A stretch of DNA of 12,498 nucleotides, from assembly GCA_902803355.1 (NCBI GenBank), contig CADCPP010000165.1, positions 1 through 12,498 of the forward strand. Direction: 5' to 3'. Of the stretch, positions 6,751 to 12,498 are shown in pieces. How positions within the stretch are numbered: the first letter of the stretch is position 1; each line of letters begins with the position of its first letter. The notes beneath the pieces were generated by a model. That model did no database searches. It was given only the letters and a program-made list of their open reading frames with translations, and had not been told where the DNA came from. The translations under genes and the position numbers were made by a program. Source of the stretch: an uncultured Lachnospiraceae bacterium. Its GTDB lineage: Bacteria > Bacillota > Clostridia > Lachnospirales > Lachnospiraceae.

Positions 6751-7314
6751 ATGATCGTAGTACCGGTTTACAATATGGCGGCGGCACCGAATGCCACTTT
6801 ATTTTTTCAGCTTGAACAGTTAAAACGGAGCGCGGGCGGAAAAGGGATATCCGCGCATGAAAAGGTGGTCGTCATCATCGCCAAAGAGAATGAAAACGTC
6901 ATGGATCTGACCGAAGACAGCTTCTATCCCATCGGTGTGGCCGGCGTGATCACGGAAGTGAACGGGCAGGGCTTTGCCATCGTCCGCGCGCAGTACCGCG
7001 TGAACATCGAAAGCGTGCAGATCAACGCGGACCATACCATCGAACTGACCCTTTCCCGCAGGCGGGATATCGAAGACCTGCCGGAAGCGGAGGAGCGCGG
7101 TAAGGTAAAAGACCTGCAGGAGGAGATGCGCCGCTTTGCGGATACCACGAATTTCGGTGAGGCGGCGGAGTATTTTATCGACCAGGTGGACAGCGTGGAG
7201 GCGGCCTTCTGCGCCATGGGCCCGGCGCTGGACATCGGCAACGAAGAGCGCTATGCGATCCTGGAGGAAGATGGCCGCGCGAAGCGGGCGGAGAGGAGCG
7301 AAAAGACCCGCTAG
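6751..7314 (+). CDS. lon: Lon protease N-terminal fragment (substrate-recognition domain), ends at an in-frame TAG
   Basis: 187 residues matching the LON N-terminal domain that binds and feeds substrates to the ATP-dependent Lon protease. It begins VVPVYNMAAAPNATLFF, has the beta-rich core with YPIGVAGVITEVNGQGFAIVRAQYRVNI, and continues into the helical linker up to ERSEKTR. The start has a strong ribosome site (AAGGAGG, 4-5 bases before the ATG). The stop TAG at 7312-7314 is in the same frame as the downstream lon segment, with only GAATTC between it and the next ATG. Reading through the TAG would give a protein of 761 residues, normal for this Lon type. It is therefore either one gene broken by a nonsense change, probably of a Tyr codon, or a naturally split Lon. 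Alone this piece has no ATPase or protease activity. Confidence 0.85.
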   Translation: MIVVPVYNMAAAPNATLFFQLEQLKRSAGGKGISAHEKVVVIIAKENENVMDLTEDSFYPIGVAGVITEVNGQGFAIVRAQYRVNIESVQINADHTIELTLSRRRDIEDLPEAEERGKVKDLQEEMRRFADTTNFGEAAEYFIDQVDSVEAAFCAMGPALDIGNEERYAILEEDGRAKRAERSEKTR

Positions 7315-7320
7315 GAATTC

Positions 7321-9036
7321 ATGGAGGTCGGCCGTATCACGAATGAGGCCAACTCCTCGCAGCAGCAGGAATACCAGCAGCGCTACAAGGAGGCCGCCAT
7401 CAAGCGGCAGATGGAGCATCTGCAGAAGGAACTGGACGAGATGCACCCGGAAAATGTGACGGATGTGCAGAAATTTGCCCAGCGGATCGCGGATTCCGGC
7501 ATGAACGAGACCGCCCGCAAGGAGGCTGAGAAGGTTCTGAACAGCCTGCGTCAGGAAGGCAAGGAAAGCGTGGAGTCCGGCATGCTCTATGACTATCTGG
7601 ACTTTGTGACCACGCTCAACTGGAAGAAGGCGGACGCGGAGCGCATCGACTTAAAGGAGGCGCGGCGCATTCTGGATGAGGACCATTACGGCCTGAAGAA
7701 GGTGAAGGACCGCATCATCCAGCAGATCGCGGTGATGAATCTGAAGGGGCAGCAGTCGGGCTCCATCCTGCTCTTTGTGGGCGCGCCCGGCACCGGCAAG
7801 ACCAGTATCGGGCGGAGCATCGCGCGGGCGCTCGGGCGCGAATATGTGCGCGTGAGCCTGGGCGGCGTGCATGATGAGAGCGATATCCGCGGGCACAGAC
7901 GGACCTACATCGGCTCCATGCCCGGCCGGATCATGGACGGCATCCACAAGAGCGGCGCCTCCAATCCCGTCATGGTGCTGGACGAGGTAGACAAGCTTTC
8001 TGCTTCCTATAACGGCAGCCCCGCGAGCGCGCTGCTGGAGGTGCTGGACCCGGAGCAGAACAATACTTTTACGGACCATTACATGAACGTGCCCTACGAT
8101 CTGTCGGACGTGCTCTTTATCTGCACGGCGAACACGCTGGACACCATCCCCCAGCCGCTGCTTGACCGCATGGAGGTTATCCAGTTCCAGGGCTATACTC
8201 CGCTGGAGAAGCTGCAGATCGCAAAGCATCATCTGGTGCCGAAGTCCATGGAGGCCATGGGGATCGCGCCGGAGCAGATGAGCTTTGAGGACGAGGCGCT
8301 GGAGATGCTGATTGCGGATTATACCAGGGAAGCGGGCGTGCGAGGCCTGCGCAAGCGCATCGATTCGCTCTGCCGCAGCCTTGCGGTACGGGTGGCCACG
8401 GAGCCGGAGGCGAAGATCAGGGTCACGAAAGAAACGGTACAGGAAGAACTGGAGGACAGACCCATCCGCCACGATACCATCCTGCCGCAGCCGAAGGCCG
8501 GCGTGGTGACCGGCCTTGCCTGGACGCCCGTGGGCGGCGATATCCTATACATCGAGACCATGCTCATGCCCGGCAAGGGCGAGCTGATCATTACCGGCCA
8601 GCTGGGCGATGTGATGAAGGAATCCGCCCGGATCGCCTTAAGTCTGGTGAAGAGCCTGCTTCCGGAGGAGGCCGGGCAGCTGGAGGATCACGACCTGCAT
8701 ATCCACGTGCCGGAAGGTGCCGTGCCGAAGGACGGCCCGTCGGCCGGCGTCACGCTGACCACGGCGCTCGCTTCACTGCTCACCGGGAAGGTGGTGGATC
8801 CGCATATCGCCATGACCGGCGAAGTGGCGCTTCGCGGCGCGGTCACCGCGATCGGCGGCCTGCCCGAGAAGCTCATGGCGGCTCAGCGCGCCGGGATCAC
8901 GAAGGTCTTCATTCCGAAAGACAATGAATTTGACTTAAAAGATGTGGCGCAGGAAGTAAAGGACAAGATCGCGATCTCATTCGTTTCCACGGTGGAGGAG
9001 CTGCTGCGGGAGACCGGGATCCTTCCGCCCCTGTGA
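7321..9036 (+). CDS. lon: Lon protease AAA+ and Ser-Lys protease portion
   Basis: 571 residues carrying the rest of ATP-dependent Lon protease, which degrades misfolded and regulatory proteins in the cytoplasm. A helical linker (1-110) leads to Walker A GAPGTGKT (154-161), Walker B VMVLDE (217-222), sensor-1 N271, a probable arginine finger R283, and sensor-2 GVRGLRKR (339-346). The protease domain has the catalytic serine in DGPSAG (S474) and lysine in GGLPEK (K517). The 43-residue Ser-to-Lys spacing is the same as in E. coli Lon (S679/K722). All catalytic residues are intact. It is in the same frame as the N-terminal piece, separated by TAG-GAATTC. The AGGA within TAGGAATTC could serve as a poor ribosome site 4 bases before this ATG, allowing re-initiation. 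A Lon without its N-domain would be expected to have impaired substrate handling. It ends at 9036, convergent with the GH2 gene. Confidence 0.9.
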   Translation: MEVGRITNEANSSQQQEYQQRYKEAAIKRQMEHLQKELDEMHPENVTDVQKFAQRIADSGMNETARKEAEKVLNSLRQEGKESVESGMLYDYLDFVTTLNWKKADAERIDLKEARRILDEDHYGLKKVKDRIIQQIAVMNLKGQQSGSILLFVGAPGTGKTSIGRSIARALGREYVRVSLGGVHDESDIRGHRRTYIGSMPGRIMDGIHKSGASNPVMVLDEVDKLSASYNGSPASALLEVLDPEQNNTFTDHYMNVPYDLSDVLFICTANTLDTIPQPLLDRMEVIQFQGYTPLEKLQIAKHHLVPKSMEAMGIAPEQMSFEDEALEMLIADYTREAGVRGLRKRIDSLCRSLAVRVATEPEAKIRVTKETVQEELEDRPIRHDTILPQPKAGVVTGLAWTPVGGDILYIETMLMPGKGELIITGQLGDVMKESARIALSLVKSLLPEEAGQLEDHDLHIHVPEGAVPKDGPSAGVTLTTALASLLTGKVVDPHIAMTGEVALRGAVTAIGGLPEKLMAAQRAGITKVFIPKDNEFDLKDVAQEVKDKIAISFVSTVEELLRETGILPPL

Positions 9037-9069
9037 AAGCTGACATTGGTCCGGCCCCGCGTAATATAA

Positions 9070-9171
9070 GCAGGCAAAACCGTCTGTCCCGATCTCCGGC
9101 ATCTTAAGGTGTACTGGATCGAGAAGGTCGGCGAAGAAGACCTGGCGAAGCAGGCTGCGGGAATCAAATGA
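9070..9171 (+). pseudogene. Possible short coding remnant downstream of lon
   Basis: A 33-codon open stretch without an ATG ends in TGA at 9169-9171. Its last 18 codons read WIEKVGEEDLAKQAAGIK and use codons like those of neighbouring genes. No ribosome site or ATG is evident; a GTG at 9109 is possible. It may be the tail of a lost gene, or chance. I cannot assign a family. Confidence 0.2.
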
Positions 9172-9199
9172 CGGCCGGCGTTAAGACACCATAAAAAAG

Positions 9200-9224
9200 C
9201 AGGGCGGGGATTGATCCCGCCCTG
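9200..9224. terminator. Bidirectional terminator between convergent lon and GH2 gene
   Basis: CAGGGCGGG / CCCGCCCTG (9200-9208 and 9216-9224) form a perfect 9-bp GC-rich stem with a 7-base loop. On the plus strand it is followed by TTCTTGTCTTT, and on the minus strand by CTTTTTTAT. It can therefore end both the tetR-lon and the GH2 transcripts. Confidence 0.9.
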
Positions 9225-9251
9225 TTCTTGTCTTTACGGATAATGGCCGTC

Positions 9252-11591
9252 TTATCTCACCGTGAAGTTCACGTCGATCGGGCTTGCCATGGTGCAGGTG
9301 ATGTGAAGCTTGGCTTCGCCTTTTTCACCGGTGGTGCGGATATAGGTGCCGCACATGCCGCCTTCGGCCGTTACGACTGCCGGCCCGATGATCTCGATGG
9401 GCCCTTCCACGGACAGGCCGATGGGCGCCTGCGCGTAGGAAGCCACGTTGTCGTATTCATCCAGCAGGCGGATGCGCACCGCGGCGCTGTCATAGGAATC
9501 GCCTTCCGTCAGCAGCGTTTGAGAGGGCTTGACGTCCAGATGCAGCACGCGGCTCTGCGCCTTGCAGGAGGAAGCGACCACGACGCCGTCCTTGATGGCA
9601 TCGAAGCGCCAGATGGGCGTTGCCTGACCCCAGTTGCCCACATATTTGCCGTAGAGGGCATAGGCATCCTTAAACTTCAGGCCGTAGCGGAAGGAGGCCC
9701 AGCCGAGCTTGAGCTTCTTGCCAAGCGGCATGCTGTCGATCCCGTACTTCTGCGCCGCCAGCAGGCAGTCGCGGAGGGTCGAGGCTTTGCGCTTTCCGAA
9801 GCTTTCCTGCTTCTCCAGCAGCTCGCCGATGGTATCATCCACCAGGACCGGTTCGTGCTTTAAGCCGGTGAATTCCTTCGGGGTGAATTCCGTCACGTAT
9901 TCGTTATTCTTGTACAGCTTCACCGAGTCCGCGTTGGTGAAGAGGTAAATGTCGCCGATGGTCCCGCCCGGATAATCGCCGATGGCCATGCCGGAGCCGA
10001 CTTCCAGCACGGGCGTCTCCTCGCCCTGGGAAGCGTAGACGGCCGCAGCCAGCTTGGGATTGCGGAACGCGTCCATCACGCCGTGATAGCAGATGCGGTC
10101 GCCCGAACCGAAGTCCTGATGGGTCTGGTAGTCGAACATGCACCAGGCAAAGCAGCCCGCGTGCTCCGGCGAGGAGAGCGCCGCGCCCTGCACCTTTGCG
10201 TGCCGGAGCGCGTGCTCCTGACGCTTTGCCCAGGGATCATAGCTCTTGGTCGGGAACATATGGCCGTTGTTTTCCGTGACCAGCAGCGGCTTTTCGGGAT
10301 CGCTCATCACTTCTTTTTTCGGAAGCACGCCGTTCTTGTCCAGACTATCCAGCGAGAAATCGTTGTAGGTGTACACGTCTTCCAGCAGGTTGCTCTTCTT
10401 GATATAGCGTACGCCGCCGGTCATGCGGCTCGGGTCGAGCTCATGCGCCAGCTTGTTGGTGCGGGTATAAAAATCGTCATCGTCCAGGCTCTCGTTGATC
10501 CGCACGCCCCAGAGGATGATGGAGGGGTGGTTGCGGTACTGGAGGATCATCTCGCGGGTGTTTTCGATGGCCTGATCCTTCCAGCCCTCATCGCCGATGT
10601 GCTGCCAGCCGGGAATCTCGGTAAAGACCAGCAGGCCGCGCTTATCGCACTCGTCAATGAAATACTGGCTTTGCGGATAGTGGGACGTGCGGACCGCGTT
10701 GCAGGCCAGCTCTTCCTTCAGAATGCGGGCATCTTCGCGCTGCAGGGATTCGGAGGCGGCGTAGCCCATATAAGGATAGGACTGATGGCGGTTCAGCCCG
10801 CGGATAAAGAATTTCTTGTTGTTCAGGTAGAAGCCGTCGGTCTTGAATGTGGCAGTACGGAAGCCGAAAGTGGTGCGCTGCACATCCCGTTCGCGCCCGT
10901 CTCTGTGCAGGAGCGTTACTTCGCAGGTGTAGAGATACGGATCGTAGGGATCCCAGATCTGGGCGTCCTGCAGGGTGAGATCGAATTTTTCGCCGCCGGC
11001 GGTCAGGGAATAGACTTCATCGCCGTGCTTGTCCAGGATCTTCAGCATCACGCCGTCGTGATCGCCCTTTATGGTCAGGTCGATATGGGCCTTGTTCAGC
11101 TCGGGCGTATAGATGAAGATATCTTCGATATAATCCTCCGGACGCACGTCAAGCCACACATCGCGGTAGATGCCGCCGTAGGTCAGATAATCGATCATGT
11201 AGCCAAAGGGCGGAACAGAGGCGTTTTCCGTCGTATCCAGACGGACGGTGATGGTGTTTTCCGCGCCGTAGCGGACAACGCTTGTGATCTCCGCGCGGAA
11301 GGCGGTATAGCCGCAGTTATGCACGCAGACCGGCCGGCCGTTGCAATAGACCGTGGCGATGTGCGCCGCACCGTCAAACTGTAAGAAAAGGCGCTTGCCC
11401 TTCCAGCTTTCCGGAATATCCAGCTTCCGGCGATAACCGCAGAGGAGGGAATAGTCGGCAGGGTCCGCGTAATGCAGACTCAGCTCACGCACGTTGTGCG
11501 GCAGGCGGACAGCCTGTGCCTCTCCTTCAAAGCGCGCAAACGAATCGGACCATTTTTCGGTAAATTCCCAATTGTTGTCAAGACGGATCAT
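9252..11591 (-). CDS. Glycoside hydrolase family 2 enzyme (beta-galactosidase/beta-glucuronidase type), cytoplasmic
   Basis: A 779-residue GH2 enzyme that hydrolyses beta-linked sugars by a retaining mechanism. Domains in order are an N-terminal jelly-roll sugar-binding domain (about 1-150, with GGIYRDVWL near its end), an immunoglobulin-like domain (about 155-245), the catalytic TIM barrel (about 250-520, with FIRGLNRHQSYP and NAVRTSHYP), and C-terminal beta domains. The acid/base is probably E367 in WGVRINES and the nucleophile E440 in LLVTENNGHMFP. About 85 residues (roughly 575-660) form a helical insert before WRFDAIKDG. No signal peptide is seen, so it acts on imported oligosaccharides. 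The start at 11591 is preferred over the ATG at 11603 because GGAGG lies 5 bases before it and overlaps the upstream ATG. It is transcribed alone; no transporter or regulator is adjacent, so the exact substrate is unknown. Confidence 0.9.
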   Translation of the reverse strand: MIRLDNNWEFTEKWSDSFARFEGEAQAVRLPHNVRELSLHYADPADYSLLCGYRRKLDIPESWKGKRLFLQFDGAAHIATVYCNGRPVCVHNCGYTAFRAEITSVVRYGAENTITVRLDTTENASVPPFGYMIDYLTYGGIYRDVWLDVRPEDYIEDIFIYTPELNKAHIDLTIKGDHDGVMLKILDKHGDEVYSLTAGGEKFDLTLQDAQIWDPYDPYLYTCEVTLLHRDGRERDVQRTTFGFRTATFKTDGFYLNNKKFFIRGLNRHQSYPYMGYAASESLQREDARILKEELACNAVRTSHYPQSQYFIDECDKRGLLVFTEIPGWQHIGDEGWKDQAIENTREMILQYRNHPSIILWGVRINESLDDDDFYTRTNKLAHELDPSRMTGGVRYIKKSNLLEDVYTYNDFSLDSLDKNGVLPKKEVMSDPEKPLLVTENNGHMFPTKSYDPWAKRQEHALRHAKVQGAALSSPEHAGCFAWCMFDYQTHQDFGSGDRICYHGVMDAFRNPKLAAAVYASQGEETPVLEVGSGMAIGDYPGGTIGDIYLFTNADSVKLYKNNEYVTEFTPKEFTGLKHEPVLVDDTIGELLEKQESFGKRKASTLRDCLLAAQKYGIDSMPLGKKLKLGWASFRYGLKFKDAYALYGKYVGNWGQATPIWRFDAIKDGVVVASSCKAQSRVLHLDVKPSQTLLTEGDSYDSAAVRIRLLDEYDNVASYAQAPIGLSVEGPIEIIGPAVVTAEGGMCGTYIRTTGEKGEAKLHITCTMASPIDVNFTVR

Positions 11592-11618
11592 AACAGCCTC
11601 CATAAATCGGATATTTCT

Positions 11619-11647
11619 ATTTTAGCAGGGAGAGAGAGCAAATTCAA
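11619..11647 (-). promoter_or_regulatory. Sigma-A promoter of the GH2 gene
   Basis: On the minus strand TTGAAT (11642-11647) and TAAAAT (11619-11624) are 17 bases apart, with TGC before the -10 (extended). Transcription would start near 11612, leaving a leader of about 20 bases. I see no clear catabolite-repression site. Confidence 0.75.
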
Positions 11648-11718
11648 GGGGAGACGCAGGAAGCGGATTATTAAGATATTATAAAACCTGCCGGGGAAAG
11701 GAGAGGAAAAGAATTGTG

Positions 11719-11746
11719 TTGCAAAATCAGCGGTCTATAGTAGAAT
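11719..11746 (+). promoter_or_regulatory. Probable promoter of the lipoprotein gene
   Basis: TTGCAA (11719-11724) and TAGAAT (11741-11746) are 16 bases apart, about 25 bases before the coding start. An alternative pairing, TTGTGT with TATAGT shifted 5 bases upstream, is also possible. Confidence 0.55.
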
Positions 11747-11770
11747 AAAAACAGAAAGGTGCGGTATGCC

Positions 11771-12343
11771 ATGAAGAAATTGTCTGCAATTTTGCTGATC
11801 CTGCTGATGATGGTCTCCCTGTCTTCCTGCGTGGGCGACTGGAGCCTGAATTACAGCGACACGGTGACGGCTGACGGCTGGGATATTGCCCTGGACCGGG
11901 ACGGAAAAATGGCCTTTGCCGCCGCGTATGTCTGGGACGGCAGCGAGGAAGGACGGCGCATCAGGATCCCGGATATCGTGGAAGGCTGCACGGTCTTTAA
12001 GCTGGGCGGGTATTTCGGCCGCGGGCTGCCGATGCCGTTTTCTGTAGTGATGCCGGCAGGTCCGGGGGAAAGCGTCATTCCGGCAGGCGAAGAGGGCGCG
12101 CCGAAGAGCGAAGAACTCCTGTTTACCCTTGTGATCGGGCCGTATCTGGAGGAGATCGCCAACGTGCGGGAGTCGTCCGACTTTATTTCGGTGAAGGAGG
12201 ACGGTACACAGGTCATCTATCATCCGGTCTTTGCCTTCGAGGTGGATGAAAAGAATCCTTCGTTTTATGCGAAGGAGGGAAAACTGTATCAAAAACGCGG
12301 CGATGCGCTGGTCACGGACTTTGAATATCCTTCAGAAAAATAA
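11771..12343 (+). CDS. Small lipoprotein with a single BspA-like leucine-rich repeat remnant
   Basis: 190 residues. A classic lipoprotein signal peptide (MKKLSAILLILLMMVSLSSC) ends in the lipobox LSSC, so the mature protein should be diacylated at Cys20 and anchored outside the membrane. The segment RIRIPDIVEGCTVFKLGGYFG resembles the start of a BspA-type LRR_5 repeat. The C-terminal FEVDEKNPSFYAKEGKLYQ followed by KRGDAL resembles the inter-repeat unit of that family. Between them is an acidic, non-repetitive stretch, so at most one degenerate repeat unit is present, whereas family members usually carry many. ATG 11771 is chosen over the in-frame GTG at 11759 because AAAGGTG lies 8 bases before it and the signal peptide begins there. 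No terminator follows; the tRNA promoter begins 9 bases after the stop. The role is unknown, possibly surface binding. Confidence 0.75.
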   Translation: MKKLSAILLILLMMVSLSSCVGDWSLNYSDTVTADGWDIALDRDGKMAFAAAYVWDGSEEGRRIRIPDIVEGCTVFKLGGYFGRGLPMPFSVVMPAGPGESVIPAGEEGAPKSEELLFTLVIGPYLEEIANVRESSDFISVKEDGTQVIYHPVFAFEVDEKNPSFYAKEGKLYQKRGDALVTDFEYPSEK

Positions 12344-12352
12344 AAATATTTG

Positions 12353-12381
12353 TTGACAGCGGAACACGCGTATGCTATTAT
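12353..12381 (+). promoter_or_regulatory. Strong sigma-A promoter of the initiator tRNA
   Basis: TTGACA (12353-12358, full consensus) and TATTAT (12376-12381) are 17 bases apart, with TGC before the -10. This is the strength expected of a stable RNA promoter. Transcription would start near 12388. Confidence 0.85.
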
Positions 12382-12410
12382 TATAGGGCGCCTCAAAAGG
12401 GCGTCCTATA
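12382..12410 (+). repeat. Inverted repeat between the tRNA promoter and tRNA
   Basis: TATAGGGCGCCT and GGGCGTCCTATA can pair as 12 bp (including two G-T wobbles) around a 5-base CAAAA loop. The left arm starts one base after the -10 hexamer, so only part of the stem (from about 12388) would be in the RNA, as a hairpin upstream of the RNase P site. At DNA level it could be a protein site. There is no T-tract. Confidence 0.45.
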
Positions 12411-12415
12411 TACGT

Positions 12416-12489
12416 CGCGGGGTAGAGCAGTCCGGAAGCTCGTCGGGCTCATAACCCGGAGGTCGCAGGTTCAAATCCTGCCCCCGCTA
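12416..12489 (+). tRNA. Initiator tRNA-Met (anticodon CAT)
   Basis: A 74-base cloverleaf: acceptor CGCGGGG / CCCCGC, D stem GAGC/GCTC, anticodon CAT at 12450-12452, T arm GCAGG-TTCAAAT-CCTGC. Initiator marks are the three consecutive G-C pairs in the anticodon stem (GGG/CCC) and an unpaired 1-72 position. Here position 72 is T (C1 x U72) instead of the A seen in B. subtilis as I remember it. The discriminator base is A, followed by CTTTG, so CCA is not encoded and must be added enzymatically. It initiates translation with formyl-methionine. Confidence 0.93.
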
Positions 12490-12498
12490 CTTTGTGCC

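Noticed and set aside
7312..7314. TAG read as pyrrolysine or another amino acid
   Set aside because: TAG also ends tetR at a normal family length, no pyrrolysine genes are in view, and Lon has no known need for a special residue here.
7315..7320. Cloning or assembly junction at the GAATTC (EcoRI) site after the lon TAG
   Set aside because: The Lon sequence continues in frame on both sides with the expected spacing and GAATTC encodes the Glu-Phe expected there, so no foreign junction is needed to explain it.
10083..11384. A 433-codon open frame on the plus strand opposite the GH2 gene
   Set aside because: Same cause: it mirrors the codon positions of a well-supported GH2 gene and shows no recognisable domain or ribosome site.

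Overview
The window looks like chromosomal DNA from a fairly GC-rich member of the Clostridia, most likely Lachnospiraceae or a close relative. The evidence is the clostridial type of MurG (GGGSAGHVTPN glycine loop), strong AGGAGG-type ribosome binding sites, near-consensus sigma-A promoters with 16-17 base spacers, a cytoplasmic GH2 glycosidase, a BspA-like leucine-rich-repeat lipoprotein, and an initiator tRNA with no encoded CCA. No phage, transposon, CRISPR array or other obviously mobile DNA is visible.

Layout. (1) 1-1039, minus: murG, running off the left edge. It is divergent from an AEC-family permease (1224-2168, plus), and each has its own promoter between them. (2) 2201-5977, minus: an operon of a 975-residue iron-sulfur/flavin oxidoreductase followed 4 bases later by a 212-residue protein of unknown function, ending at a hairpin terminator. 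(3) 6033-9036, plus: a TetR-family regulator divergent from that operon, then lon. The lon reading frame is cut by a single in-frame TAG, separating the N-terminal substrate-recognition domain from the AAA+/protease part. (4) 9200-9224: a hairpin terminator shared by the convergent lon and GH2 genes. (5) 9252-11591, minus: a GH2 beta-glycosidase, divergent from a small lipoprotein gene (11771-12343, plus). (6) 12353-12489: a strong promoter and an initiator tRNA-Met.

How the parts may work together. The 5812-6127 intergenic region carries divergent promoters. An imperfect palindrome overlies the tetR promoter, and one of its half-site cores (TTCGTTTAT) is repeated just downstream of the oxidoreductase transcription start. 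This makes the TetR protein the natural candidate regulator of both units. Its ligand domain has five cysteines in 18 residues, so redox or metal sensing is a reasonable hypothesis given the iron-sulfur target. lon has no clear promoter of its own and probably depends on tetR transcription, possibly linking redox or iron-sulfur status to proteolysis. That link is inference.

The items most worth a second look are the split lon, the cysteine-rich TetR with its shared half-site, and the fused oxidoreductase with its coupled partner of unknown function.
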